Under the pieces are notes generated by a model. It was not told where the DNA came from, did not search any database, and saw only the letters and a list, made by a program, of their open reading frames with translations. Positions 1-8,903 of a stretch of DNA of 64,000 nt are shown here, one piece after another. A program made the translations under genes and the position numbers. The number at the start of each line of letters is the position of its first letter. The first letter of the stretch is position 1. Source of the stretch: Deltaproteobacteria bacterium (lineage in GTDB: Bacteria; Myxococcota_A; UBA796; GCA-2862545); NCBI GenBank assembly GCA_007693595.1, contig REDI01000080.1, positions 62,001-126,000 on the forward strand. The letters run 5' to 3'.

Positions 1-1761
1 CTCTGGGAGGACTACGAGCAGAGCCTCCGCGCCTCCGACGCCGTCGACTTCAACGATCTCATCGGCCTGGTGGTCCGCCTCTTCGAGGAACATCCTGATG
101 TCTTGGAGACCTGGCGCGAGAAGTTCCACTACCTCCTCGTCGATGAGTATCAAGACACGAACCGGGCGCAGTACCGCGTGCTTCGCCTCCTGGCCGAGGG
201 GCACCGCAACCTGTGCTGCGTGGGGGACGACGACCAGTCCATCTACGGGTTTCGCGGCGCGGACATCACCAACATCCTCGACTTTCAGAAGGACTACCAC
301 GACGCCCTGGTCATTCGCATGGAGCAAAACTACCGATGTTCCAAGAACATCCTCACCCTCGCCAACGCGGTCGTGGCGCGAAACACCGGACGGATCGATA
401 AGAAGTTGTGGACCCAGGCCTCCGAAGGGCCCATGATCAACGTGTTGGTGGCGCCGAGCCCCGACGCCGAGGCAGCGCTGGTTTGCCGCGCCATTCGTCA
501 GCTCCAGACACGCGGAACTCCCCTCGACGACATCGTGATCCTCTATCGCTCCAACAGCACCGCCCGACCCTTCGAGCGAGCGCTCGGCCGCGCCGGCATC
601 GCCTACGAGGTGGTCGGGGGGCGGTCCTTCTGGGAGCGACGCGAGATCCGGGACCTCGTCGCCTACCTGCGCCTGGTGGTCAACCCTGCCGACGACGCCT
701 CCTTTCTGCGGATCTGCAACGTACCCACGCGAGGCCTCGGTCCCGTCGCCCTGAGCGCCCTCCGAGACGCCGCCAACACGCGCGGTGAGCCCCTGCTAGC
801 CACCGCACGGGCCAACGCCCAAGGCTCCGATCGTCGGGCCAAGGCCCTTTCCACCTTTGTTCAACTCATGGATCAGCTCACGATCACCGCCAAAGAGGTG
901 TCGGCACCCGCGCTGATCCGGGAGCTCCTCGATCGCTCCGGCTACCTCGACATGCTCACCGACGAAGACACCTCGGAGTCCCGACAGCGGCTTCGCAGCC
1001 TCGAGGAGCTCGTCCAGCGGGCCGCGACGGTCGAAGCCCAAGAGGGCGCCGGAGGGATCGAGCGCTTGCAGTCCTGGCTCGATCTCGCGACCCTCGACCG
1101 GCGCGACGACGAGGACGCAGATGCCGAGGACGCCCAAGCGCGTGTCACACTGATGACAGTCCACACGAGCAAGGGGCTCGAGTTTCCGGTCGTCTTCGTG
1201 GTCCAGATGATGGAGGGGACCTTCCCCCACCAACGGAGCCTCGAGACGGAGGCGGGCATCGAGGAGGAGCGCCGTCTGGCCTACGTCGCCTTCACCCGAG
1301 CCAAAGAGCGCCTGATCATCACGAGGAGCCTCGAGCTTCCCCGCCACGGAGCCCGGCGAACCCTCGCGAAGCAAGCGCCCGCCTCCCGCTTCCTCTACGG
1401 TATGCCCGAGGCGGTCGTGGTCGGGGAGGTGCCTAGCGGCGCTCCGCCCGACCTCATCGATGGCGAGCCACTCGACCAGAGCAACGCTCGGCTCCGGCGC
1501 TTCCTCCGACATCGAAAGCCTGGCCAGGGCACTCCCCCCTCCTCGATCACCACCGCCGATCTGGAGCGGATCGACCAGCTCTCGCCTGGAGCGCGCGTCT
1601 TTCATCCCCGGCTGGGTCTGGGGCGGGTTCGCGCCCTGCGAGGGCCCACGGGGGCAACCCAGGTCCACATCACCTTCGACGACAAGCGCTCAATGTGGGT
1701 TCCGCTCGCCATGGCTGGGCTGCAGCTCGTGGTGCACGAAGACACAACTCCGACGCCCTGA
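1..1761 (+). CDS. UvrD/PcrA-family DNA helicase, 5' end missing
   Basis: Superfamily 1A 3'-to-5' DNA helicase acting in DNA repair or replication restart. The reading frame is open from base 1, so the N-terminus with Walker A lies outside the window; 586 residues are visible. Motifs run in order: VDFNDL, Walker B LLVDEYQDTN, motif III GDDDQSIYGFRGAD, NYRCSKNIL, motif V TVHTSKGLEFPVVF and motif VI EERRLAYVAFTRAKERL. The last 60 residues (SPGARVFHPRLGLGRV onward) resemble the C-terminal Tudor-like domain that PcrA/UvrD use to contact RNA polymerase, which favours PcrA/UvrD over Rep. The family assignment is secure; the choice between uvrD and pcrA is not. Confidence 0.93.
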   Translation, partial: LWEDYEQSLRASDAVDFNDLIGLVVRLFEEHPDVLETWREKFHYLLVDEYQDTNRAQYRVLRLLAEGHRNLCCVGDDDQSIYGFRGADITNILDFQKDYHDALVIRMEQNYRCSKNILTLANAVVARNTGRIDKKLWTQASEGPMINVLVAPSPDAEAALVCRAIRQLQTRGTPLDDIVILYRSNSTARPFERALGRAGIAYEVVGGRSFWERREIRDLVAYLRLVVNPADDASFLRICNVPTRGLGPVALSALRDAANTRGEPLLATARANAQGSDRRAKALSTFVQLMDQLTITAKEVSAPALIRELLDRSGYLDMLTDEDTSESRQRLRSLEELVQRAATVEAQEGAGGIERLQSWLDLATLDRRDDEDADAEDAQARVTLMTVHTSKGLEFPVVFVVQMMEGTFPHQRSLETEAGIEEERRLAYVAFTRAKERLIITRSLELPRHGARRTLAKQAPASRFLYGMPEAVVVGEVPSGAPPDLIDGEPLDQSNARLRRFLRHRKPGQGTPPSSITTADLERIDQLSPGARVFHPRLGLGRVRALRGPTGATQVHITFDDKRSMWVPLAMAGLQLVVHEDTTPTP

Positions 1762-1844
1762 CGGTGGGTCGTCTGCGCAGGTGTGCGCGCGCGCACGCCT
1801 CCCTTATGCTAGCCTTCCCTCCTTCCCCGAGTGGACCCCAGCCC

Positions 1845-2915
1845 ATGATCGTCTCCTGCCCAGCCTGCAGCGCCAGATATCGTATTGATCCCGGCAAAAT
1901 CAAAGGTCGCGGAGCCAAGATCACCTGCCCTCGCTGCAGCCATAAGTTCGTGGTCTACAAAGACGGCGCGCCACCGACCACTCCTTCGGCCGGCAAGGCA
2001 TCCAATCCAGACAGCGAAGCCGCCATCCTCGATCAAGACTTTCGCAAGGTCGGCATCACCTGGCGCGTCCGGCAAGGCATGGGGGTCACCTACAGCTTCC
2101 ATGACCTTCGCAGCCTGCTGAGCTACCTCGACGAAGGCAAGATCGGCCACCGAGACAGCCTGAGCCACGACTCCAACACCTGGGTCCCTCTCGACTCCAT
2201 CGATAATCTCGAGGCCTATTTTCGCGACACCTGGCGTCGCGCTGAGCGGGGCGATCTCAAGCCACAACGCAGCCCCAGCGCCGGCGCTCGCCCCAGTCGC
2301 CCACCACCTCCACCGCCCGTTCCCGAGCAAGACGAAGAGGCCCCCACCACCATCATGGGTCAAGGCCACGCCCTCATGGACGACATCCGAAAGGCCGTCG
2401 CCGAGGCCACGACCCCGCCTCCGTCCCCGAACCGAGATCCCTCGGCGACCTTCAAGTATCCCCCCACGCGCGAAGCATCTTTCGACGACCCAACAACCTT
2501 TTCTGGGCGCTCACCCCGCGCCGGCTACACCCCGCGCACCGATCCCCAAGCCCCCGCAAGCAACCACGACGCCCTGGGACCCCAGGGCTACGTCGTCATC
2601 GGCGCAGACTCCTCCACCCCCGCGCCTGTTCGCGCGGAGCAGGCCGCAGCAGGCCCCGACGAGAGCGACAGCACCGGCCTGCTCATCCTCGCTGCGCTCA
2701 CGCTTCTCCTGCTCGGAGGTGTCACGATCTTCGGCCTCTGGTACACAGGTATTCTCATCTTCCCAAGCGTCGAAACCAGTGCTCCCGCCGCCCCCCTCGA
2801 GCCGCCGACAGACTCTGAGGACAACGACGGGGCCACACCCGCCCCCTCACCAGGCGCCGCTCAGCCCGCCGCCTCCCCCTCCCAGCTCATCCCCGGTGAC
2901 GAAGGCGGCTCCTAG
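1845..2915 (+). CDS. Zinc-ribbon/GYF-like domain single-pass membrane protein
   Basis: A 356-residue protein starting at ATG 1845, chosen because the zinc ribbon begins at once. Residues 1-36 form an MJ0042-type zinc ribbon with two Cys pairs (SCPAC and CPRC). Residues about 63-125 look like a GYF_2/DUF4339-type module (WRVRQGMGVTYSFHDL, NTWVPL). A Pro/Ser-rich disordered stretch follows, then one membrane helix near residues 285-305 (GLLILAALTLLLLGG) and a short Pro/Ala-rich tail. Such proteins are common in Myxococcota, where similar N-termini occur on regulatory and motility proteins. The following gene has the same architecture, so the two look like paralogues. The molecular function is unknown; a cytoplasmic sensing or docking head tethered to the inner membrane is an inference. 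Confidence 0.8.
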   Translation: MIVSCPACSARYRIDPGKIKGRGAKITCPRCSHKFVVYKDGAPPTTPSAGKASNPDSEAAILDQDFRKVGITWRVRQGMGVTYSFHDLRSLLSYLDEGKIGHRDSLSHDSNTWVPLDSIDNLEAYFRDTWRRAERGDLKPQRSPSAGARPSRPPPPPPVPEQDEEAPTTIMGQGHALMDDIRKAVAEATTPPPSPNRDPSATFKYPPTREASFDDPTTFSGRSPRAGYTPRTDPQAPASNHDALGPQGYVVIGADSSTPAPVRAEQAAAGPDESDSTGLLILAALTLLLLGGVTIFGLWYTGILIFPSVETSAPAAPLEPPTDSEDNDGATPAPSPGAAQPAASPSQLIPGDEGGS

Positions 2916-3089
2916 CCATCAGGTGGGACCCTTTCCGTCGCCTCCATCGCCCGAGAGTGTTGCAGCCTTGTCTCATCGACGGTCCCATGCTTCTTCATGC
3001 GCACGCTCGGTCCTGATTGGGCAGCCAAGGGCTCGTGCGATGCGCGGTCGTCCCCCTCGACGACCTGCTGGCCGAGGCGAGGAGCGGAC

Positions 3090-5000
3090 GTGAAGATCAA
3101 GTGCGAGAGCTGTAGCGCCGAGCATGACCTGGACCCTCCTTCTTGGGTTCTCTCCTCGGGGCGTCCATTCCGGTTCCGCTGCTCTTCGTGCGGCCACTCC
3201 CAGATGGTCGATCCTCCGACCGCGCTCGAGCTGCCAGCAGACAGCCCGCTCCAGCCCAAGGGTACGAGCCGCCAGACCACAGCCCCCATCGCCGAGCGTC
3301 GGTCGTCCAAGAGCGGGTCCGGCAAGAAGAAGGATCGGGCGGTCTACCTCAAACAAAATGATAAGGTCTATCTGGTCAATGATTGGGCCACGCTGCAGCG
3401 ATGGATCATGGAGAGGCGGGTCGGTCGCGACGATCAGGTCTCCGAGGGAGGCGTCAAGTGGTCGATGGTCGGAAGCCGCGCTGAGCTCGGCTCCTTCTTC
3501 GCCGCGGTCGAGCAGCTCGAGGCCGCTGAACTCAGCAGCTCCCAAAGGAGCGATCTCCCAGAAGCTCCTCATGCATCCGCCGGGCTGTCTCGACTCGATG
3601 ATCAAACCGAAGGCGTCCCTCTCGGACTCCCTCCGCTGCCCACCGAGGACCTCGAGGCCCCGGACGAGGCCGTCGACTCGGACTACCCTGACGTGCCTCC
3701 CAGTCGGCTGGCCGACGAGCCTGATCCCGAAGGGCGAGGATCCGGCGTGCCGGTCCTCGAAGCGCTGCATCCCAAGCCAACCCTCGACGAGGCCGAGGTT
3801 AGCGACGAAGAGATCAACCGAGCGATCCTCTCCGAAGACCCCGACGACCTCCCCACCCCCGAGGAGCCTCAGACCCTCCTCGATCCCTCCCTCACCGAGG
3901 AGGACCCCCTCCTCGATCTCGAGTTCTCCGCGCCCGATCAAGAGCTGCTCCAGGAAGATCCCCAACCCCTCATCTCACCCAGCCTGCCCCCCCCCACGTT
4001 CACGACAGACCCCGAAGCCGCCGAGGGGGCCGTCTCCGAGGGCGCCCTGGCCTCGCAACCCGTCGAGACTCACCAGACGCCACGGCCCTCTCCCTTGTCG
4101 AGGCGAGCGGAGCGCAGACAGTCCAGGCCCCAGGACGAGATCGAGATCGTCGCCGATCCGACCGAGACAGACGTGACAGCCGACCAACCCTTTGACGAGG
4201 ACTTCTTCACGAGCGAGTCCACCGATGAGGCGGCGCCCACCGAGACCTTCTACCCCTCACAGGGCGCGAGCGACCAACCTAACGACGACGATGGCGAAGC
4301 GCTGATCGTCACCCGCCGAGGCGCTCCTCCTGCGCTCTGGTTGGCGTCTATCGTCGTCTTGCTGATCTTGATCCTCCTGGTGGTGTGGGGATGGTCCAGC
4401 GGTCGCTTCACCCCGACCAAACCCGCCAGCACCACCGAGCTGCAAGGGCCTACGACACGCGAGATCCTCCCGCCTCCCGAAGACCTCCTCGTAGACGAGG
4501 AGGAGAACGAGCGGGCGCAGCCCGACGCCGACCCGGGTGAGACGAGGGAACCTCTCGATATCGATGGTGAAGCGCTGCGCGAAGACGAAGAGCAAGAGGG
4601 GGAAGCGGAGGAGGAGTCCGAGGGCGACGCAGCGGATCCAGACGACGCAGACGATGGCGCGGAGGGGGACCCTCCTGCCCCGGTAGCCTCTCCCCCTCCA
4701 GCCCCAAAGCCCACGCAGCCGAAGCCTGCAGCACCCAAGCCCCAGCCCAACCTGAGCGAGCAAGGATGGAAGGCCCTCGACGCAGGCGATCCCAACAAGG
4801 CGCTCGACCTCTTTCGCCGCGCGAGCCAACAGGCCTCCGGGGGCGCGAAGGCGCACTTTGGTCTTGGCTACACGCTGCTACAGCTCGGCCGGACCGACGA
4901 AGGGATCACAGCCCTGTGCACCGCCCTCGGCACCAGCCCCGGATCCCTCGAGCCCGAGATCCGAGCCGTGCTCCGCTCGAGCGACGGATCCTGTGACTGA
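3090..5000 (+). CDS. Zinc-ribbon/GYF-like/TM/TPR protein
   Basis: A 636-residue protein. GTG 3090 is preferred because GAGGCGAGGAG lies just upstream and the zinc ribbon (IKCESCSAEH and FRCSSCGHSQ) starts immediately. A GYF-like domain follows at about residues 90-150 (VYLVNDWATLQRWI, KWSMVGSR). About 250 residues of acidic, Asp/Glu/Pro-rich sequence come next. A membrane helix lies near residue 415-435 (LWLASIVVLLILILLVVWGW). Beyond it is another strongly acidic stretch, then a Pro/Lys-rich linker and two C-terminal TPR-like units (GWKALDAGDPNKALDLF, AHFGLGYTLLQLG). Head and tail should sit on opposite sides of the inner membrane, with the TPRs in the periplasm. It shares its layout with the preceding gene. 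Function not recognised. Confidence 0.8.
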   Translation: MKIKCESCSAEHDLDPPSWVLSSGRPFRFRCSSCGHSQMVDPPTALELPADSPLQPKGTSRQTTAPIAERRSSKSGSGKKKDRAVYLKQNDKVYLVNDWATLQRWIMERRVGRDDQVSEGGVKWSMVGSRAELGSFFAAVEQLEAAELSSSQRSDLPEAPHASAGLSRLDDQTEGVPLGLPPLPTEDLEAPDEAVDSDYPDVPPSRLADEPDPEGRGSGVPVLEALHPKPTLDEAEVSDEEINRAILSEDPDDLPTPEEPQTLLDPSLTEEDPLLDLEFSAPDQELLQEDPQPLISPSLPPPTFTTDPEAAEGAVSEGALASQPVETHQTPRPSPLSRRAERRQSRPQDEIEIVADPTETDVTADQPFDEDFFTSESTDEAAPTETFYPSQGASDQPNDDDGEALIVTRRGAPPALWLASIVVLLILILLVVWGWSSGRFTPTKPASTTELQGPTTREILPPPEDLLVDEEENERAQPDADPGETREPLDIDGEALREDEEQEGEAEEESEGDAADPDDADDGAEGDPPAPVASPPPAPKPTQPKPAAPKPQPNLSEQGWKALDAGDPNKALDLFRRASQQASGGAKAHFGLGYTLLQLGRTDEGITALCTALGTSPGSLEPEIRAVLRSSDGSCD

Positions 5001-5032
5001 GCTCAGGCCGTCGGCAGGGTCGGTCGCGAACC

Positions 5033-5956
5033 TCAGAAGCCGTCGAAGTTGGTCGCCTTGAGCTGGAGCGCACCGAAGGCCACTCCCGGCTTAGTGCCGT
5101 CGTAAGTCTCTTTAACGGTGATCTTGACGTGCCCCCATGCGCTGCCGGTATACCCGACAATCGAGGGGAGCGCGAAAGACTGCGCCTTGGCAGAGTCTTC
5201 AAGGGTGTAGGTGCGGGTCTGATCCGCACACTCCACCTCAAGCACCTTGGGCCGCGCATAGGGCTTGGGCCCCGGCGTGACCACCAGACTGCTCACCCCA
5301 AAGCCCGAAGCCTCGACGGCAAAGTGCGGGTTGGCGCCTTCAGCCACGAAGTAGGTCTTGGCGTTACCGTCGGTGGCATGCTCGAAGGGGTGCCCGTCGA
5401 CCGAGGCTGGCTCATCACCTACGATAGAGGTGGGGGCGTCGATCTCCGTGAGGTGGACCCGAAACTCCGAGACGGCCACGCTGGGATAGTCGCGCCCAGG
5501 GTAGAAGCCCGTGATGGTCAGGCGCGCCTTTCCACCCGAGAGCTCAGAGCCGACCTCGACGTTGCCGACCTCGACGAACTGCATTCCACTCTTATCTTCA
5601 AAGGTGGCCTCTTTTTCGAAGACCCGCTCCAGGCCGTCATCGCCATCCGTGAAGATCTCGACGCGTGCGCTCTTGATCCGCCCATAGTCGCCCCAGGTCT
5701 TCTCGTCTTTCTCCCAGCCGACCATGAGGGCGACCTTATCGACCTTACTTCGCGGGATGTCGATCTCGATCCACTCGCCAACCTGGTCGGACTCCGGGTG
5801 GATCATCCAAGCCGTCTGCGGATCGTCGTCGATGGCCGAGGCCGCGTCATACTTATGCGCGTCGTGGCCGCGATCGTTCACGCTCGATACCCGAAAGCCG
5901 GCGAGCGCCGTGAGGGGCAGTAAGACCGCACAAGTAAGGATCAGGGGGGAGCGCAT
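5033..5956 (-). CDS. Exported discoidin-like (F5/8 type C) domain protein
   Basis: A 307-residue protein. ATG 5956 gives a clean signal peptide (MRSPLILTCAVLLPLTALAG). Residues about 20-150 resemble a galactose-binding/discoidin fold of the kind found in exported proteins: ASAIDDDPQTAWMIHP, then GEWIEIDIPRSKVDKVALM, and AVSEFRVHL at the end of the domain. A second, more diverged copy may follow (HPFEHATDGNAKTYFV up to AFGALQLKA). Carbohydrate or surface binding in the periplasm is the family expectation. The gene is divergent from the pseudouridine synthase at 6094 and converges on the zinc-ribbon gene ending at 5000. No enzymatic domain is visible. Confidence 0.72.
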   Translation of the reverse strand: MRSPLILTCAVLLPLTALAGFRVSSVNDRGHDAHKYDAASAIDDDPQTAWMIHPESDQVGEWIEIDIPRSKVDKVALMVGWEKDEKTWGDYGRIKSARVEIFTDGDDGLERVFEKEATFEDKSGMQFVEVGNVEVGSELSGGKARLTITGFYPGRDYPSVAVSEFRVHLTEIDAPTSIVGDEPASVDGHPFEHATDGNAKTYFVAEGANPHFAVEASGFGVSSLVVTPGPKPYARPKVLEVECADQTRTYTLEDSAKAQSFALPSIVGYTGSAWGHVKITVKETYDGTKPGVAFGALQLKATNFDGF

Positions 5957-6093
5957 GGACGACCTCTCGATAGACGGGTGGGGGAAGGCGGCAGGGTAGC
6001 ACGCTACAACCCCTCGGCGCACAACCCGACGAACTCCTTACGGAGCTTCTTCAACCACCGCCCCTCCCCACCTATTCCCGGAGCAGGGATCCC

Positions 6094-7086
6094 TTGACCG
6101 AAGTCCACCGTCCCCGTGAGCTGGAGGTGCCCGAAGCTGGCGCTGGATTGCGACTCGATCGCTACCTCGCCCGCTGGTTTAGCGCGTGGTCCCGCTCCGC
6201 CCTCTCCCGCGAGATCCGCCAAGGCCTCGTGACGGATCCCGAAGGTCGCCCGCTGCGCGGCTCACACACCGTCCGCGCTGGCGAGAGGATCCTCATCTGG
6301 ATCCCGGGCATCGCGGCGACCACCGCGCCGCCCCCCTTCCCGCCCATCCTTCACGAAGACGACAGGCTCATCGCGGTCAACAAGCCGCCGGGCATGATGT
6401 GCCACCCCGCCGGCTCCCGCTTCGTCTATGCCCTGATCGGGCTAGCCAAGGAGCGCTGGCCGCGAGCCGACGTCGATCTCATCCACAGAATCGACGCCCA
6501 CACCAGCGGGATCGTGCTCCTCTCCAGGGACGTCGAGGCCAACCGCTTCGTCAAGTCCCAGCTCCACGCAGACCACACCCTCAAGATCTACGATGCCATC
6601 GTTCGTGGCCAGCCCTCTTGGACCCACAGAGAGCTTCGACAGCCGATCGGCCCGGCCGGCGGGATCGTTCGCATCCAGATGGCGGCCCGGCAAGACGGCC
6701 TGCCCAGCCTGACCCGAGCTGAGGTCGTGGCGACCCAGTCGAGCCCCCTCGGACCGATCAGCCGTGTTCGTTGTATCATCGAGACGGGTCGAACTCACCA
6801 GATCCGAGTTCATCTCTCGGATGTCGGACACCCCCTGGTGGGTGACCGGCTCTACAGTGGCCGACCGGAGCTCTTTCTGGATGTGCGGGAGCGAGGGCTG
6901 ACCGAGACGCTCATCCGCGAGGCGGGCGCCCCGAGGCACGCGCTGCACGCCTCCGAACTCAAGATCCCGCACCCCGACGGCGGCTGGCTCGAGATCCGTG
7001 CCCCGCTCGCCGCTGACATGCAGCGTTGGTGGGACCGTCCCGACGTCCTACCCCTCGACGTCGCTTCGAACGTGAAGGTCGGCTAG
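6094..7086 (+). CDS. RluA-family pseudouridine synthase
   Basis: Isomerises uridine to pseudouridine in rRNA or tRNA. The 330-residue protein has an N-terminal S4 RNA-binding domain (about residues 12-75, LRLDRYLARWFSAWSRSALS) followed by the catalytic domain. The catalytic motif is HRIDAHTSGIVLLSR, with Asp as the nucleophile; GRTHQIRVHLSDVGHPLVGD is the conserved C-terminal motif. The start is TTG 6094 behind GGAGCAGGGA; no better start was seen. The last 39 bases overlap the end of convergent aspS. The family (RluA/RluC/RluD) is clear, but the target position cannot be read from sequence. Confidence 0.93.
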   Translation: MTEVHRPRELEVPEAGAGLRLDRYLARWFSAWSRSALSREIRQGLVTDPEGRPLRGSHTVRAGERILIWIPGIAATTAPPPFPPILHEDDRLIAVNKPPGMMCHPAGSRFVYALIGLAKERWPRADVDLIHRIDAHTSGIVLLSRDVEANRFVKSQLHADHTLKIYDAIVRGQPSWTHRELRQPIGPAGGIVRIQMAARQDGLPSLTRAEVVATQSSPLGPISRVRCIIETGRTHQIRVHLSDVGHPLVGDRLYSGRPELFLDVRERGLTETLIREAGAPRHALHASELKIPHPDGGWLEIRAPLAADMQRWWDRPDVLPLDVASNVKVG

Positions 7087-8814
7087 CTCCTGCGCCCCGA
7101 CCTGACTGGGCGCGCCGCTCATCAGGTCCTGGGCCGAGGTGGTCTTGGGGAAGGCGATGACGTCGCGGATCGAGGTCGCTCCAGTGAGGATCATCACCAG
7201 CCGATCGAAGCCGAAGGCGAAGCCTCCGTGGGGCGGGGCTCCGTGGGCGAGGGCCTCGAGCAAGAAGCCAAAGCGCGCCTGCTGCTCGTCGGGGCTGATC
7301 CCGAGCGCCTCAAAGACCTTCTGCTGGACCTCTTCGCGGTGAATACGGATGGAGCCCGAGAGCAGCTCAGAGCCATTGCAGACCAGATCGTAGGCGTCCG
7401 AGAGGACCTCGTTCATCCGATCGGTGCCGAGCAGCTCCATGTGGTCAGCGCGGGGGCTCGTGAAGGGGTGGTGCGCCGCGACCCAGCGGCCCTCGTCTTC
7501 GTCGCGCTCAAACATGGGAAAGTCGAGCACCCAGCAGAAGCGGTAGAGCCCCTCGTCGATGAGGTCGCGCTCCTTGGCGACGTGAACTCGCAGGCGACCG
7601 AGTCCAGCGTTGACCCGGTCCCGGGGACCCGCCCCGAGGAGCAAGAGGTCGCCCGGGCCCGCACCCAAGGCATCGAGGAGGGTCGAGGGCTCGTCCGTGG
7701 CCTTGGCGGCAGGACCGCTCAGGCTCCCGTCGGGCTTAACCTTGCCCCAAAGCAACCCCCCGAGCCCATAGTTGCGCACGAAGTCCGTCCAGCCATCGAG
7801 GACCTTCCGGGACGCATCGGCACCTGACGACAAGACGAAGGCCTTGATGGCGCCCCCCTCGTCGAGCGCGCGCCGAAGGGGCGGAAAGCTCGACTGGCCG
7901 AGGTGCTCGGTGAGATCGCTCAGCTCCATGCCAAAGCGGAGGTCCGGGGCGTCTACCCCGAACCGATCCATGGCCTCGTGGTAGCTCATGCGCACGACCT
8001 CGCCGATCCCGTGGCCCAGCACCTCGCGCCAGAGCGCATCCACCACCTGCTCGGCGACCTCGAGCACCTGATCGCGGGAGCAGAACGAGAGCTCGACATC
8101 GATCTGGGTGAACTCCGGCTGACGATCGACCCGGAGGTCCTCATCGCGAAAGCAGCGACAGATCTGGAAGTAGCGGTCCATGCCCGCGACCATGAGGATC
8201 TGCTTGAAGATCTGAGGGCTCTGCGGCAGCGCGTACCAGTGGCCCGGGTGAACCCGAGAGGGCACGAGGTAGTCGCGCGCCCCTTCGGGGGTCGACCGGG
8301 TGAGGATCGGGGTCTCGACCTCGACGAAGCCCAGGGCATCGAGGGCCTGCCGGACCGCCATCGAGCCCCGGTGGCGCACCATGAGGTTCCGCTGTAGGTG
8401 AGGGCGGCGAAGGTCGAGGTAGCGGTGCTTGAGCCGCACTTCTTCGGAGGCTTCCGCCCCTCGCTCGTCGAGGGCGAAGGGGAGGGGCCGAGTGCCCGAC
8501 AAGATCTCGACTTCGGTCGCGATCACCTCGATCTCGCCCGTGGCCATGGCCTCGTTCGCGCGGCCGGCGCGACGCTCTACCCGGCCCTTGACCTGGACCA
8601 CGTACTCCAGCCGCACCGCCTTGGCGACGGTCAGCGCCTCGGGGGGACAGCGATCATCGAGAGTTACCTGCACGAGGCCCGATCGATCCCGAAGGACGAG
8701 GAAGACGACGCCACCCCGGTCCCGAGCGCTCGCCGCCCAGCCCTGAAGGACGACCTCGGCCCCCGCGTGGTCGGCTCGAAGCTCCCCACAGGTGTGTGTA
8801 CGCGCTACCAACAT
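7048..8814 (-). CDS. aspS: Aspartate--tRNA ligase (AspRS), bacterial type
   Basis: Class II aminoacyl-tRNA synthetase charging tRNA-Asp in the cytoplasm. The 588-residue length fits the bacterial form. Visible are the N-terminal OB-fold anticodon domain (GVVFLVLRDRSGLVQVTLDD), class II motif 2 (FQICRCFRDEDLRVDRQPEFTQ split by the usual loop), the bacterial GAD insert (about residues 290-410) and motif 3 (GGFAFGFDRLVMIL). ATG 8814 has GGAGGTCGC upstream. Whether it is discriminating (Asp only) or also charges tRNA-Asn cannot be decided here. A Dnmt2-like methyltransferase, whose eukaryotic relatives modify tRNA-Asp, lies 1.1 kb away. Confidence 0.97.
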   Translation of the reverse strand: MLVARTHTCGELRADHAGAEVVLQGWAASARDRGGVVFLVLRDRSGLVQVTLDDRCPPEALTVAKAVRLEYVVQVKGRVERRAGRANEAMATGEIEVIATEVEILSGTRPLPFALDERGAEASEEVRLKHRYLDLRRPHLQRNLMVRHRGSMAVRQALDALGFVEVETPILTRSTPEGARDYLVPSRVHPGHWYALPQSPQIFKQILMVAGMDRYFQICRCFRDEDLRVDRQPEFTQIDVELSFCSRDQVLEVAEQVVDALWREVLGHGIGEVVRMSYHEAMDRFGVDAPDLRFGMELSDLTEHLGQSSFPPLRRALDEGGAIKAFVLSSGADASRKVLDGWTDFVRNYGLGGLLWGKVKPDGSLSGPAAKATDEPSTLLDALGAGPGDLLLLGAGPRDRVNAGLGRLRVHVAKERDLIDEGLYRFCWVLDFPMFERDEDEGRWVAAHHPFTSPRADHMELLGTDRMNEVLSDAYDLVCNGSELLSGSIRIHREEVQQKVFEALGISPDEQQARFGFLLEALAHGAPPHGGFAFGFDRLVMILTGATSIRDVIAFPKTTSAQDLMSGAPSQVGAQELADLHVRSDVEG

Positions 8815-8903
8815 GCGACCTCCATCGGCCGCCGCCCGTAATGCGGACCCCTCGCCCCGGCCACCGCCCTAGGACAGCCGAACGCCTACACCGGACGGGT
8901 CGC

